In this document: piece by piece, positions 19,594-30,561 of the stretch | How positions within the stretch are numbered: the first letter of the stretch is position 1 | Layout of the letters: each line of letters opens with the position of its first letter | Assembly: GCA_016938175.1 (NCBI GenBank) | Contig: JAFGVE010000037.1 | Coordinates: forward strand, 1-64,000 | Length of the DNA stretch: 64,000 bases | Direction of reading: 5' to 3' | Origin: Campylobacterales bacterium | GTDB lineage: Bacteria; Campylobacterota; Campylobacteria; Campylobacterales; Sulfurimonadaceae | Program-made: the position numbers and the translations under genes | The notes under the pieces: model-generated | What the model saw: the letters and a program-made list of their open reading frames with translations, nothing else | What the model was told of the DNA's origin: nothing | The model's database searches: none

Positions 19594-20459
19594 GAAAATA
19601 TCCTGTCAAATACTATAAGAGTAAAAAATGCTATCCCCAAGTATCCATTAACAGTAAAAAAAGCTCTATCTATCTGCTTAAAATCACGTCTTACCAGTTT
19701 TTGCTCATAGGCTAAAACCACTCCACTTCCAATTGCCGCAACAAATGCAAAAAAGCCAAGTCCAGCTGCCCAGACAAAAAGTGTCCAAAATATCACACTC
19801 AATCCATGAAAAAGTGCAGAGATAAAAAGTGTTGCTTCTACACCATAGCGTGAAGGTATCGAGTATAAACCTTGTTCTTTATCAAACTCTATATCTTGTA
19901 AAGAATATAAAAGATCAAAACCTGCTACCCAGAACAAAACACCAAGGCTTAGTAATACAGACCATAAAGTCACCTCAGCATTCACTGCTATAACTCCTGC
20001 AATAGGAGCTAAACCTAAGGAGAGGCCTAAAATAATATGTGCCATAGATGAAAAACGTTTGAAATAAGAGTAGGAACCTAAGAGAGCTAAAATAGGGATA
20101 CTTAGACTAAAAGCCAATGGATTGACCATATAAGAAACAACTACAAAAATGAAAGCATTGACTGCAATAAAAACTAAAATGCTTGAACTATCAAGTCTAC
20201 CATCAACATTTGGTCTTGAAGATGTGCGAGGATTTTGTGCGTCAATCTCTCTATCAGCGTATCGATTAACACCCATAGCAAAATTTCTTGCACTCAAAGC
20301 TGCCAAAACACCCAAAAGCAATAACCAAAATCCAAACCAACCATCTGCTGCAACAACCATCGCTATAAAAATAAACGGAAGAGAAAAAATGGAGTGTTCA
20401 AACATGACAAGTTCATTAAAATCTTTTGCTTTATCTATTAGTTTTTGCACCTTTGGCAC
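19590..20459 (-). CDS. UbiA-family prenyltransferase (menaquinone biosynthesis, MqnP-like)
   Basis: FAMGVNRYADREIDAQNPRTSSRP and DLLYSLQDIEFDKEQGLYSIPSRYG motifs; multi-TM. Confidence 0.9.
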   Translation of the reverse strand: MPKVQKLIDKAKDFNELVMFEHSIFSLPFIFIAMVVAADGWFGFWLLLLGVLAALSARNFAMGVNRYADREIDAQNPRTSSRPNVDGRLDSSSILVFIAVNAFIFVVVSYMVNPLAFSLSIPILALLGSYSYFKRFSSMAHIILGLSLGLAPIAGVIAVNAEVTLWSVLLSLGVLFWVAGFDLLYSLQDIEFDKEQGLYSIPSRYGVEATLFISALFHGLSVIFWTLFVWAAGLGFFAFVAAIGSGVVLAYEQKLVRRDFKQIDRAFFTVNGYLGIAFFTLIVFDRIFS

Positions 20460-20518
20460 CTCAATATCTATTTGTGCTTATTCTATCCAAACTAGTTTTA
20501 AAATGATATAATTTGCTT

Positions 20519-21412
20519 ATGAAACAACTAGCTATAATTGGACCTACGGCATCGGGAAAAAGCGATCTTGCAATAGATATAGCTCGTAAAATAGATGCCT
20601 ATATTCTCTCTATTGACTCTCTTAGCATTTACAAAGAAATTGACATTGTTGCCGCAAAACCTTCAAAGGAAGAACTTGCTCTCGTAAAACACTTTGGTAT
20701 AAACTATTTAAATCCAGATCAGTATTTTAGTGCGGAATTGCTCATACAACTCTACAAAGATGTTGTGAATCTTTGCAAAAAAAACAATAAAAATCTCATT
20801 ATCGTCGGAGGAACATCTTTTTACCTAAAATCACTGCTTGATGGTCTCTCTCCTCTCCCACAAACTGATGAGACTACTTTACAAAAAGTCTCCTTACAAC
20901 TCAAAGAGCTCTCAAGCACTTATGATTTTTTATACTCTATCGATAAAGAGTATATGGAAAAGATCTCACACAATGACCGCTATAGAATCGAAAAAGCGCT
21001 CATTATCTACGAATCAAGTGCTCAAACACCAACTCAATGGTTCAAACAAAATCCTCCACAGCCTGTCATAGCATCTTTGGAAGTCTTTAACATTGATGTA
21101 GAACGTGATGTACTCCGTAAACGTATAGGACTTCGCACACACAAAATGATAGAGATGGGAGTTATAGATGAAGTTGCATATCTCGAAGCAAAATATGGCA
21201 GAGCAATTCACCCAATGAGTTCTATTGGCATTGTGGAAGTCTTAGAGTATCTAGATGGAAAAATATCTTTAGAAAATATGCGTGAACTTATATCTATACA
21301 TACAGCTCAACTGGCAAAACGACAGCAAACTTTTAACAAAACGCAGTTTAAAGAGATAATTTCATCACCACTCGATGAACTTCAAGAAATTATACTAAAG
21401 AGAATTATTTAA
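20519..21412 (+). CDS. miaA: tRNA dimethylallyltransferase (likely start ATG 20519)
   Basis: LAIIGPTASGKSDLAIDIA, ILSIDSLSIYKEIDIVAAKPS and GGTSFYLKSLLDG. Confidence 0.94.
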   Translation: MKQLAIIGPTASGKSDLAIDIARKIDAYILSIDSLSIYKEIDIVAAKPSKEELALVKHFGINYLNPDQYFSAELLIQLYKDVVNLCKKNNKNLIIVGGTSFYLKSLLDGLSPLPQTDETTLQKVSLQLKELSSTYDFLYSIDKEYMEKISHNDRYRIEKALIIYESSAQTPTQWFKQNPPQPVIASLEVFNIDVERDVLRKRIGLRTHKMIEMGVIDEVAYLEAKYGRAIHPMSSIGIVEVLEYLDGKISLENMRELISIHTAQLAKRQQTFNKTQFKEIISSPLDELQEIILKRII

Positions 21413-23226
21413 TGAGTAAAAATATATTTTTCCCTCTCACACTTATACTCTTAGCCTATGGTTTTTATAAGAGTGCAGACTTTCAAGCCATCTCAGCGGG
21501 AATTGCCATTTTTTTATTTGGTATGCTCTCATTAGAACAGGGTTTTAAAAGCTTCTCAGGCGGAATTTTAGACAGAGTTTTAAAATTTTCTACTGACAAA
21601 CTTTATAAAAGTTTACTATTTGGTGTTGTCTCAACGAGCATTATGCAGTCTAGTTCACTCGTCTCCATTTTAACAATCTCTTTTTTAGGCGCAGGACTCA
21701 TTACACTTGCTCAAGGAATTGGTGTTATTTTTGGAGCAAACCTTGGTACAACAACAGGTGCATGGCTTGTTGCAGGATATGGTCTCAAAGTAAACATTGG
21801 TGCTTATGCTATGCCTATGCTTGTTTTTGGCACCCTCTTTGTTTTTCAAAAAAACAGCTCTCTTAAAGGTGTTGGGTACATCTTAACTGGTCTTGGATTT
21901 TTATTTTTGGGCATTCACTACATGAAAGAGGGTTTTGAAGCGTTTAAAAGTACTATTGACCTCTCTGCTTATGCTGTGGGTGGATTTAAAGGACTTTTTC
22001 TTTTTACACTCATAGGTATTGTTGCCACTGTGGTTATGCAGTCTTCACACGCTACACTTGTTCTTATTATTACAGCACTCTCAGCAGGACAAATAAGTTA
22101 TGAAAATGCTTTAGCTTTAGCTATTGGGGCAAACGTGGGAACCACCATTACAGCTATACTTGGAGCCATGAGCTCAAATATAGAAGGAAAACGCCTAGCA
22201 GCAGCACATCTCATCTTTAACCTTGTCACAGGCCTTATTGCCATAGTTTTTATTGGACAAATAGTTGCCCTAGTAGATTGGAGTGCAACACAACTCTCCA
22301 TTGCCCATGATAACTATACACTCAAGCTCGCCATCTTTCATACTATTTTTAATACTATCGGTATACTTGTTATGATTCCTTTCATCAATACACTTGTACA
22401 CTTTTTAGAAAAAACACTCCAAATGAAACCATCGGATGATGAGATAGGACATGATAATGTAGCCTATTTAAATGAAGCGGCACTTGAGTTTCCCCAAAGT
22501 GCGATGGGAGCTATTATACGCGAGACAAAACATCTCTACGAAAATGCTTTTGAAATTATTGCTCATGGACTCAATCTCAAACGTGGCAAGATTGTTTCTT
22601 CATTAGAACTTGAGGAGGTCATAAAGTTTACTCACTCTAAAAAGTATATAGACATTGAGGATTTTTATGAAAAACGCATAAAAGATATATATAGTGACAT
22701 TATCACTTTTAGTACAAAAGCGCAAGCAAATATGTCTCCAAAAAGTATAGAAAATCTTTACAGGCTCAAACTCGCAAGTCGCGATATTGTTGAAGCTGTG
22801 AAAAACACAAAGCATCTACAAAAAAATATAGTTAAATTCTCAGCTCATCCAAATCAATACATTAAAAAAGAGTACGCTCTGATAAAACTCTCCATAGCAG
22901 AGTTATTACGCAATATAAATATAATTGCAACTACAGATGAAGAGGATGTAATTATTTTGCTCCTCTCAAAAATACGTGTAAATACTCAAAAGTACGATAT
23001 TATAAGTAACGGAAAACTTGATGAACTCATTCGTAACAAGCATATAACAAATCAAATGGCGACATCACTTATGAATGACAGTGTCTATGTGTACAACATT
23101 AGAAACAAGCTGTGTAATATGGCCGAAATACTGTTTATTGAAGCCAATAGTGACTTAAAACATTTACAAGAAGAGCTACATATTACACAAGAAGAGGTCG
23201 AGAGTCTATTAGAACAGAAGGAGTAG
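21412..23226 (+). CDS. Na/Pi cotransporter family protein with C-terminal PhoU-like region
   Basis: Paired QSSSLVSILTISFLGAG / QSSHATLVLIITALSAG and GANLGTTTGA / GANVGTTITA repeats. Confidence 0.92.
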   Translation: MSKNIFFPLTLILLAYGFYKSADFQAISAGIAIFLFGMLSLEQGFKSFSGGILDRVLKFSTDKLYKSLLFGVVSTSIMQSSSLVSILTISFLGAGLITLAQGIGVIFGANLGTTTGAWLVAGYGLKVNIGAYAMPMLVFGTLFVFQKNSSLKGVGYILTGLGFLFLGIHYMKEGFEAFKSTIDLSAYAVGGFKGLFLFTLIGIVATVVMQSSHATLVLIITALSAGQISYENALALAIGANVGTTITAILGAMSSNIEGKRLAAAHLIFNLVTGLIAIVFIGQIVALVDWSATQLSIAHDNYTLKLAIFHTIFNTIGILVMIPFINTLVHFLEKTLQMKPSDDEIGHDNVAYLNEAALEFPQSAMGAIIRETKHLYENAFEIIAHGLNLKRGKIVSSLELEEVIKFTHSKKYIDIEDFYEKRIKDIYSDIITFSTKAQANMSPKSIENLYRLKLASRDIVEAVKNTKHLQKNIVKFSAHPNQYIKKEYALIKLSIAELLRNINIIATTDEEDVIILLLSKIRVNTQKYDIISNGKLDELIRNKHITNQMATSLMNDSVYVYNIRNKLCNMAEILFIEANSDLKHLQEELHITQEEVESLLEQKE

Positions 23227-23229
23227 AAA

Positions 23230-23472
23230 ATGGGTGCCAAGAAGATTATAAAAAACATAGCAGATTTTTTAAACTTAACCAACTTTACCATCAATGGTAA
23301 GAAACGTTCTTTAAAAGACCTACTCAAAAAACTCAAAGAAAAACGTGTGAAGATATTACGAGCACTCAAAAACGAATGTTCAGAAGAAGAGGAAAAAGCG
23401 CTCAATGAAGAGCTCGAACTCATCTCTTTTCACATTAGAAAAGCAAAAAAGAAACTCGAAGATTTAAGTTAA
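23230..23472 (+). CDS. Small basic coiled-coil hypothetical protein
   Basis: Complete ORF just after the Na/Pi cotransporter. Confidence 0.65.
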   Translation: MGAKKIIKNIADFLNLTNFTINGKKRSLKDLLKKLKEKRVKILRALKNECSEEEEKALNEELELISFHIRKAKKKLEDLS

Positions 23473-23475
23473 AAC

Positions 23476-24324
23476 CTACTTTTTACACACCTTAGTGTAC
23501 ATCTCTTCACGTCTATCACGAAGAAGTCCCCAGTAGTGACGCTGTTTTGCATTCTCTTCTAAATCAAACTCCGCATAAAGTATCTCCTCTTTATCACGAG
23601 AAGCTTCTGCTATTTTCTCACCAGTATAATCAGTTATAAAAGAAGAACCATAAAAGTTAAGTGAACAGCTCTCACCTGCCTCTTCTCCATAACGATTTGC
23701 CACAACTACAGGAACGGTATTTGTCGCTGCATGCCCCATTTGAACTCTTTGCCAGTGTTCTTTTGAATCAAGATGAATCTCTGGTTCACTCCCAATAGCA
23801 GTCGGATAAAAAATAATCTCAGCACCCATTAACGTCAATGCTCTTGCTGTCTCACAGAACCATTGATCCCAACAAATTCCGACTCCTATATTTCCAAAAG
23901 CAGTTTCGTAAAGTTGGAAGCCTGTATCGCCTGGCTTAAAATAAAATTTTTCTTCATACCCAGGTCCATCAGGAATATGTGTTTTTCTATAGTTTTGTAA
24001 AATACTTCCATCACTGTCAACAACAACTAAAGAGTTAAAATACTCTTCATCAGCTTTTTCAAAATAACTGACTAAGACAACAACACCAAGTTCTTTAGCA
24101 ACATCTGCAAATCGTTTTACTAGAGGATTTCCTTCAAGGGGTGCCGCCCATGAAAAATACTTTTTATCCATATCTTTACAAAAATAGAGCCCCTCAAAAA
24201 GTTCAGGAAGAAGAATAATCTGTGCACCTTTACTTGCTGCTTCTCGTACTAAACGCTCAGCAGTTGCAATATTAACACTTTTATCTTCACCCATTCTCAT
24301 CTGAATTGCAGCAACTTTAACCAT
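23476..24324 (-). CDS. Carbon-nitrogen hydrolase (N-carbamoylputrescine amidase-like)
   Basis: LLPELFEGLYFC, KTHIPDGPGYEEKFYFKPGDTGF and GVGICWDQWFCETARALTLMGAEIIFYPTAIGSEP. Confidence 0.9.
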   Translation of the reverse strand: MVKVAAIQMRMGEDKSVNIATAERLVREAASKGAQIILLPELFEGLYFCKDMDKKYFSWAAPLEGNPLVKRFADVAKELGVVVLVSYFEKADEEYFNSLVVVDSDGSILQNYRKTHIPDGPGYEEKFYFKPGDTGFQLYETAFGNIGVGICWDQWFCETARALTLMGAEIIFYPTAIGSEPEIHLDSKEHWQRVQMGHAATNTVPVVVANRYGEEAGESCSLNFYGSSFITDYTGEKIAEASRDKEEILYAEFDLEENAKQRHYWGLLRDRREEMYTKVCKK

Positions 24325-24328
24325 GGGT

Positions 24329-24607
24329 TTACCCTCTACCAGTCACTTCTAAAAGATGGTATCCAAATTGTGTTTTTATAGGTCCATATACTACACCTAC
24401 ATCACCGCTAAATACCGCTTTATCAAACTCTGGAACCATTTGTCCTGGACCAAATTTACCTAAGTCACCACCATTTCTTGAAGAAGGACAGCTTGAGTTT
24501 GCTTGTGCAGCCTCACTAAAATTAAGTCCATTTTCTATTTGAGTTTTTAACTCATTACATTTTTCTTCACTATCTACGAGTATATGTCTTGCAGTTGCCC
24601 ATGCCAT
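24329..24607 (-). CDS. Parvulin-type peptidyl-prolyl isomerase, single domain
   Basis: ATARHILVDSEEKCNELK...GGDLGKFGPGQMVPEFDKAVF...GPIKTQFGYHLLEV. Confidence 0.93.
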   Translation of the reverse strand: MAWATARHILVDSEEKCNELKTQIENGLNFSEAAQANSSCPSSRNGGDLGKFGPGQMVPEFDKAVFSGDVGVVYGPIKTQFGYHLLEVTGRG

Positions 24608-24661
24608 CTACTAATCCTTTATATAATATAAACAGTATTGTACTCAAGCTTGACTTAACTT

Positions 24662-26902
24662 TTAAAGCTCAAGTAAAACCGTATCTCTTCTAGTCACTTC
24701 AAACTTCTTACATGCACTCTCAAATGCACCACTTTCGCCAATAAGTAAACATCTATGCTTAGCTCTTGTCACTGCTGTATAAATGAGCTTTGTATTGTGC
24801 ATGATATAGTGTGAAAAACTCATAGGAATAACTACAATATCATACTCCATACCCTGCACTTTGTGAATAGTTAGGGCATAAGAGAGCATGAGCATGGATT
24901 TGAGTTCTTCATACTCATATACGACTACAACATCTTCATTCGGGTAAAAAACAAAAGCCTGTTCATCATCTTCTTCTATTTTAAAAAGAAGTCCACTCAT
25001 CCCATTAAATATACGTCTTTGGGATGACTCTTCACCCAGCTTAAAACCATCTCCGCTCCAAGAGGTCATATTCTCATTTTTTGTGTGTACTACTTTATCC
25101 ATCAAACGAAACTCAACTCCGCCACGTTTAACACACTTTTTTGGATTTGGATTAAAATACTCCTGAAGCACTTTATTTAAATTAGTAGCTCCAAGAGTTC
25201 CCCCTTTCATAGGCGTTATCACCTGAAAATAGTTCAAGTACTCTTTAATCTGTTTGTTTTTAAGTCTGTATCGTGCTTTTTCTATGGACTCCACAACTCG
25301 ATGAACAATTTCTGCAATGATATTTTGCGAATTCTCTTCACGTAAATTTTTAAGCTCATCACCAGAGAGTTGATTTTTACGGATATAATAATTCTCAATC
25401 TCTACGTTTATAAACTCAAAATCTTCATACCTCGCCTTGTAATTTGGTATTTCTCCACGTCGAATATCATTTGCTATAAGTGTAATTGCCTGATCTTCAC
25501 TCTGTCTGTAAATTTGCGTTAACTTGACAATAGGGGCTAACTCTTTTGTTAATGCGTCACTCAACACATTTCCTGCACCAATAGGAGGCAGTTGTGCATC
25601 ATCCCCGACAATTATCACTATGGCACTGTTAGATATTTTTGCCATTAAGCGAGCAAAGAGTGATGAGTTAATCATAGAGGCTTCATCAATCAAGACAACT
25701 TCATATGGGAATTTATCTGCACTTTCATGCTTGACTAAAAGTGACTGAATAGTAGCAGATTCATACCCTGTAGTATCACTGATACGCTGAGAAGCTATAC
25801 CACTGAGTGCACAAGTCATAATCTCTTTTTTATCAAAGCGAGTATTTAAGAGATTTAAAATTGTTTTTGAAGTTGTACTTTTTCCTGTTCCTGCATACCC
25901 AACTAAAAAGAGGAGTGAAGCTCCGGAGTTAATCACCTCAACAGCCTGACGCTGTTGCTCACCAAGTTTCAATTCGTGCGTACTTAAAAAAGCGTCTAAA
26001 TCTTTTACAAAACCACCGTTATCGCGTTTACTGCGTGCTTTAAAACTTTCGTATAAAAACTTCTCTGCATCATAAAGTCTTGCCGGAGATACTCTGTCAT
26101 TTTTCATCATAACTATACTTGACTCAGCAACACGCTCTACAAGCGCTGCTTCATAGAGTCCTCTTTTATCAGAAAATCCAAGTAACTCATCTAAGCCACT
26201 AAAGAGTAACTCTTTAGCAATACAACTGTTTCCCTGAGCTTCACAGTAGTTTAAAAGCACATAGTCCATTGCCGAACTTATACGCCCTTCGTTCTCTTTT
26301 TCAACTCCCATCTTTAACGCAAGTTCATCCGCACGTTTAAAGCCTATTGAATTAATATGTGTCAATATATAAGGGTTTTCTTTAATTTTTTTACACGGTT
26401 CATCTACATCTTTCATAGCCGTGGCAATTGTAGTTAAGAGGGCTGGAGAGACATCAAAAGGACTTAAAAATTCTCCTAAACGTCGCATAGAGCGAAACTG
26501 TTTCCATGAAGCTTGAATTTTTTTCAGACGCTTCTCTTTGATACCATTAAATTCTAAAAGCTTTTCAATATCATTGTCGAGTATCTCAACAAGTTCTTCA
26601 GCTCCAAAATGCTCAATAAGTTCGGCGGAGAGTTTTTTTGTAAAACCTTTTATAATTTTGTTGAGGAAAAAAAAGAGTTCGTTTTGATTTACTTTAATTG
26701 AGTCAAATTTGAAAGTTTTACCATATTTTTTGTGCTCTTCCCAATGCCCTTTGAGGGTTATGGCTGAATCTTTTATGGTTGAGACCTCACTCTCATAGTA
26801 AGTACCGCTTATCTTCTCACCGCTCTTTAAAACAGCTATAAAAAAACCCTCATCTTCAAAGAGGATTTTATCTATTTGACCAATAAGAGTAGTTTGTAGC
26901 AC
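24662..26902 (-). CDS. RecD2-like helicase
   Basis: LVGYAGTGKSTTSKTILNLL, VVLIDEASMIN, VGDDAQLPPIGAGNVL and LSYALTIHKVQGMEYD. Confidence 0.9.
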   Translation of the reverse strand: MLQTTLIGQIDKILFEDEGFFIAVLKSGEKISGTYYESEVSTIKDSAITLKGHWEEHKKYGKTFKFDSIKVNQNELFFFLNKIIKGFTKKLSAELIEHFGAEELVEILDNDIEKLLEFNGIKEKRLKKIQASWKQFRSMRRLGEFLSPFDVSPALLTTIATAMKDVDEPCKKIKENPYILTHINSIGFKRADELALKMGVEKENEGRISSAMDYVLLNYCEAQGNSCIAKELLFSGLDELLGFSDKRGLYEAALVERVAESSIVMMKNDRVSPARLYDAEKFLYESFKARSKRDNGGFVKDLDAFLSTHELKLGEQQRQAVEVINSGASLLFLVGYAGTGKSTTSKTILNLLNTRFDKKEIMTCALSGIASQRISDTTGYESATIQSLLVKHESADKFPYEVVLIDEASMINSSLFARLMAKISNSAIVIIVGDDAQLPPIGAGNVLSDALTKELAPIVKLTQIYRQSEDQAITLIANDIRRGEIPNYKARYEDFEFINVEIENYYIRKNQLSGDELKNLREENSQNIIAEIVHRVVESIEKARYRLKNKQIKEYLNYFQVITPMKGGTLGATNLNKVLQEYFNPNPKKCVKRGGVEFRLMDKVVHTKNENMTSWSGDGFKLGEESSQRRIFNGMSGLLFKIEEDDEQAFVFYPNEDVVVVYEYEELKSMLMLSYALTIHKVQGMEYDIVVIPMSFSHYIMHNTKLIYTAVTRAKHRCLLIGESGAFESACKKFEVTRRDTVLLEL

Positions 26903-26905
26903 GTT

Positions 26906-27790
26906 TTACGCTTTTACGCGCTCAATTCTCTCTGCTTCTTGTGCTTTATACAGCTCTGCACACCCTTTTGAGAGTTCACGGATTTTTAGCATATAGTTTT
27001 GACGCTCAGTTTGGGAGATAGCTTTTCTTGCATCAAGTACATTAAAAACATTTGAGATAACCATACATAAATCATACGCCGGAAGTGGTAGACCTGCATC
27101 TAAAGCTCTTTGGCACTCAGCACTCTTTGCATTAAACTCATGAAAAAGCATATCAGTATCTGCAACTTCAAAGTTATACTTACTAAACTCTATCTCGCTC
27201 TCTTTATGAACGTCTCTATAGAGTGTTTTGTTACCATCCTTATCTACGTTCCATACTATGTCAAAAACAGTATCAACACCTTGTAAGTACATAGCTAAAC
27301 GCTCAGTACCGTAAGTAATCTCAACAGCTACAGGATTACACTCTATTCCACCAACTTGTTGAAAGTATGTGAACTGCGTTACTTCCATTCCATTAAGCCA
27401 TACTTCCCAACCGAGCCCCCATGCACCAAGTGTTGGCGACTCCCAGTTGTCTTCAACAAAACGAATATCATGTTTAGAAACATCCAAACCTAAATATTCT
27501 AAAGATTGTAAATAAAGTTCTTGAATATTGTCAGGAGACGGTTTAATAAGTGCTTGAAACTGATAGTAAGACCCTAATCGATTCGGGTTTTCACCATAAC
27601 GTCCATCTGTTGGACGACGTGAAGGTGCCACATATGCTGTAGCCCAAGGAGTAGAATCAAGTGAACGCAAGAATGTCGCAGGATGGAATGTTCCTGCACC
27701 TGCTGGAATATCATAAGGCTGTACAATATTACACCCCTCTTTCATCCAAAATTCTTGTAGTTTGAGTAACATTTCACTAAAAGTTATCAT
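26906..27790 (-). CDS. glyQ: Glycine-tRNA ligase alpha subunit
   Basis: [44 protein letters not shown]. Confidence 0.97.
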   Translation of the reverse strand: MITFSEMLLKLQEFWMKEGCNIVQPYDIPAGAGTFHPATFLRSLDSTPWATAYVAPSRRPTDGRYGENPNRLGSYYQFQALIKPSPDNIQELYLQSLEYLGLDVSKHDIRFVEDNWESPTLGAWGLGWEVWLNGMEVTQFTYFQQVGGIECNPVAVEITYGTERLAMYLQGVDTVFDIVWNVDKDGNKTLYRDVHKESEIEFSKYNFEVADTDMLFHEFNAKSAECQRALDAGLPLPAYDLCMVISNVFNVLDARKAISQTERQNYMLKIRELSKGCAELYKAQEAERIERVKA

Positions 27791-27853
27791 TATTTCTCTC
27801 TTTAATTAAGTACGCGATTGTATCTACTTGTGGCTTTTTTTTTAATAAACTAT

Positions 27854-28681
27854 CTAAAATTTAACTGTAGCACCAAGTTTAAAATAGTGGTTACTTGCAC
27901 TACTTTCAGGCTCATAAATTCCATAAGTTGTTCCATTTATTACATATGGAACGACATTAGAGGCACCTATTTTTTGCTCTTGATAACTATACTCTACAAA
28001 CAAATCTACATCCTGGCTTATAGCTAAACTCAAAGGAATATTTAATTCCATAATATCTGCTGAACCTAGATTGACACTTGTTGTTGTATTTTCGCTATTT
28101 GCTAAAATTGCCATTTTTGTATCAAAACCAAATTGATACTCCCCAATAATAGAGAGCTTTACTGCATCATATATATAAAAAACACCTAGTTGAGGACGCA
28201 AAGAAACCCAAGTATAGACTTCCACCTGATTTGGGCTTAATTCACGTCTCCATGAACGATACCCTAATCCTACTCCTGTACTCACTCCAAATCCATCTGT
28301 ATTAAACCAAGAATATTTATAGTCTAAAGATACATCATAGATAAAATTATTGGTCTTACCAATATAACTACCATAGCCTAATCCAGAATCAATTAAAGAA
28401 CCTACATATTCTGTTTGACCACCAAGTAGTGTTAAGTTTATTCCAAACTCTGAGCTTCTGTTGTTTCCCTCATCTTTCAGATATCCAATACGAAACTCTG
28501 AACCAATCATCTCGTTAAGAGTAGACTTTTCACTGTCCAAAAGCTCTCCAGCATAACTATATTCTCTATAGTCCATACTCATCCCAACGAGTGAAGCACT
28601 TAGTGTAACTTTCTCTTCACCTGCAAAAAGCGAAAAGTTCAACATTGTCAGACAAAGAACAAAAGGTAAAATCCTTCTCAT
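27854..28681 (-). CDS. Outer-membrane beta-barrel hypothetical protein
   Basis: Signal peptide, alternating beta-strand pattern, C-terminal ...HYFKLGATVKF ending in F. Confidence 0.75.
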   Translation of the reverse strand: MRRILPFVLCLTMLNFSLFAGEEKVTLSASLVGMSMDYREYSYAGELLDSEKSTLNEMIGSEFRIGYLKDEGNNRSSEFGINLTLLGGQTEYVGSLIDSGLGYGSYIGKTNNFIYDVSLDYKYSWFNTDGFGVSTGVGLGYRSWRRELSPNQVEVYTWVSLRPQLGVFYIYDAVKLSIIGEYQFGFDTKMAILANSENTTTSVNLGSADIMELNIPLSLAISQDVDLFVEYSYQEQKIGASNVVPYVINGTTYGIYEPESSASNHYFKLGATVKF

Positions 28682-28689
28682 AAATACTC

Positions 28690-29547
28690 CTATTGTAGTT
28701 TACAAATAATATCACCAACACTTTTCCCAAGTGAATTAGCAACGACATTACACTTTACCTTGAGTAAAAAAAATATATTGTCTCTGTGTGAAGGTGTCAG
28801 TGACTCATAATTACCCATACCCTTACTTATAACCAAGTCCGCCTCATCAAAAAAATTTTTTGCCTCATGAGTTGCACGAGTATAGGCAAAACCAGGCGTA
28901 TCTACTCCACTATCTATCAAATGACATAGAGTATCAAAACCTGCTTCTTTAGCTTCTTTAAAAGTCACATCATTAATAATTGGCATACCTCGTACAAAAT
29001 AGTAATACTCTCCCTCTGGATAAAGTTTTTGTAGAGTCTCTATAAACAAATAATCAAAAATATGCTCACCTGCATTATCTCCCAAAACAACAATGTTCTT
29101 AGCACTTTTCAGTCTCTCTTCAAAGAGAGCAAAATCATTATGTGCAAACTCCCTTTCAAAGATTTTTTCAAGTTCTTCTTCCAGATCAAACTCTACCTCA
29201 GCCGCTAAGTCAATAACATTTCCAGCAACTGCTATTTTTGTTGCAGTATAAAGTGGTGTAGAAGTTGTTTTTAACTTTTCATACAAGAAAGGAAGAAAGG
29301 ATTTTGCTTTTTGTGTTGAATGCTCTTTTACTTCGGCATACAAATCTTTTTTGTTTGCTACTTGAGCCATTCTCTCATAAACATATGCAGCAATTTCAGG
29401 AGGAGTATTTTCTCGAGAGAACTTCTTACTTAGTTCTTCGACCGTAGAGGTTAACTCATGTGAGAGTGTTTTATTTGCATTTATAGCGTTTGCAACTTTT
29501 ACACTCTGATTTATTATACATGAAACGCAAGCTTCATCAATTTTCAT
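28690..29547 (-). CDS. DUF89/ARMT1-like damage-control phosphatase family
   Basis: CVSCIINQ, VLGDNAGEHIFDYLFIETL and DLVISKGMGNYESL. Confidence 0.85.
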   Translation of the reverse strand: MKIDEACVSCIINQSVKVANAINANKTLSHELTSTVEELSKKFSRENTPPEIAAYVYERMAQVANKKDLYAEVKEHSTQKAKSFLPFLYEKLKTTSTPLYTATKIAVAGNVIDLAAEVEFDLEEELEKIFEREFAHNDFALFEERLKSAKNIVVLGDNAGEHIFDYLFIETLQKLYPEGEYYYFVRGMPIINDVTFKEAKEAGFDTLCHLIDSGVDTPGFAYTRATHEAKNFFDEADLVISKGMGNYESLTPSHRDNIFFLLKVKCNVVANSLGKSVGDIICKLQ

Positions 29548-29562
29548 ACTAGCCTTTCAACC

Positions 29563-30039
29563 CTACTTGTCTGTATGTTCTTCTATAGCTTTATTCCACA
29601 TAAGTTTATACTTTCTTCTCATAAACTCAACTTCTTGTTGTGAAAGTTTTAGCTGTTCTTGCAGTGTATGAATTGTTTTTCTATCTTCATCATAAAGCTC
29701 CTGAAGCGATGCAAGTGCTTCTCTTAAGAACTCATTTTCAACACGAACAGCTTCAAGTGTTTCATCTTTTGCATCAAGTACTTTTTCGTGCAGATTTATA
29801 ATAGTACCTATGGTTTTTTCTATAAACTCAGGCTGTACCATCAGCTCATGCGTATTTCTTTGTGACAACTCTTGCAATTTAGCAGGAACTACGACCTCTG
29901 TAGCTCCTTTAGAAGGATCTATATAGCGTACACCATTTTCCTCTTTTGTTGAGAGTTTTCCACGCTCTATAAGTTCATCAATGGACGAAATTTCCAAACC
30001 AGTCAGCTTACTGTACTCTTCATCGCTCATCCACTGCAT
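29563..30039 (-). CDS. DUF3972-like coiled-coil protein
   Basis: N-terminal HTH-like segment plus long coiled coil; next to purE. Confidence 0.65.
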   Translation of the reverse strand: MQWMSDEEYSKLTGLEISSIDELIERGKLSTKEENGVRYIDPSKGATEVVVPAKLQELSQRNTHELMVQPEFIEKTIGTIINLHEKVLDAKDETLEAVRVENEFLREALASLQELYDEDRKTIHTLQEQLKLSQQEVEFMRRKYKLMWNKAIEEHTDK

Positions 30040-30048
30040 CTCTTCTCC

Positions 30049-30549
30049 TTAATTCGAGATAATTGTCTCAACATATTGAGAATCAATTTCTACTTTTTTT
30101 GCCTTTGAAAGTCTATCTTCTTTTAGTTTGACACTCAACTCTTCATTATTTAAAGCGAGTATCTGCATTGCTAAGTGCGCAGAGTTTATAGCACCCGCTT
30201 TTCCTATCGCAACTGTAGCAACAGGCATTCCAGCAGGCATCTGAACAGTAGATAAAAGTGCATCAATACCACTTAATGCTGAAGCTGACATTGGCACACC
30301 AATAATAGGTTTAACAGTTTTAGAGGCTAAGATACCCGCTAAGTGTGCTGCCATTCCAGCTGCTGCAATAAATACCTGCGCACCTTTTGCTTCAGCTTCT
30401 CTCATATATTTCGCTGTTCTTTCAGGTGAGCGATGTGCAGAGGAAACAATTAACTCATAATTTACACCAAATGCCTCAAAGGTATCTGCACATGCTTTCA
30501 TAACTTGGTAATCACTTGTTGAACCAAGTACAATGGAAACAAATTTCAT
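30049..30549 (-). CDS. purE: 5-(carboxyamino)imidazole ribonucleotide mutase
   Basis: VLGSTSDYQVMKACADTFEAFGVNYELIVSSAHRSPERT, AAAGMAAHLAGILAS. Confidence 0.97.
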   Translation of the reverse strand: MKFVSIVLGSTSDYQVMKACADTFEAFGVNYELIVSSAHRSPERTAKYMREAEAKGAQVFIAAAGMAAHLAGILASKTVKPIIGVPMSASALSGIDALLSTVQMPAGMPVATVAIGKAGAINSAHLAMQILALNNEELSVKLKEDRLSKAKKVEIDSQYVETIISN

Positions 30550-30561
30550 TCTATTTTATCC

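Noticed and set aside
23085-23423. Minus-strand Ser-rich 112-aa ORF
   Set aside because: Antisense shadow of the Na/Pi cotransporter end and the 80-aa basic ORF.
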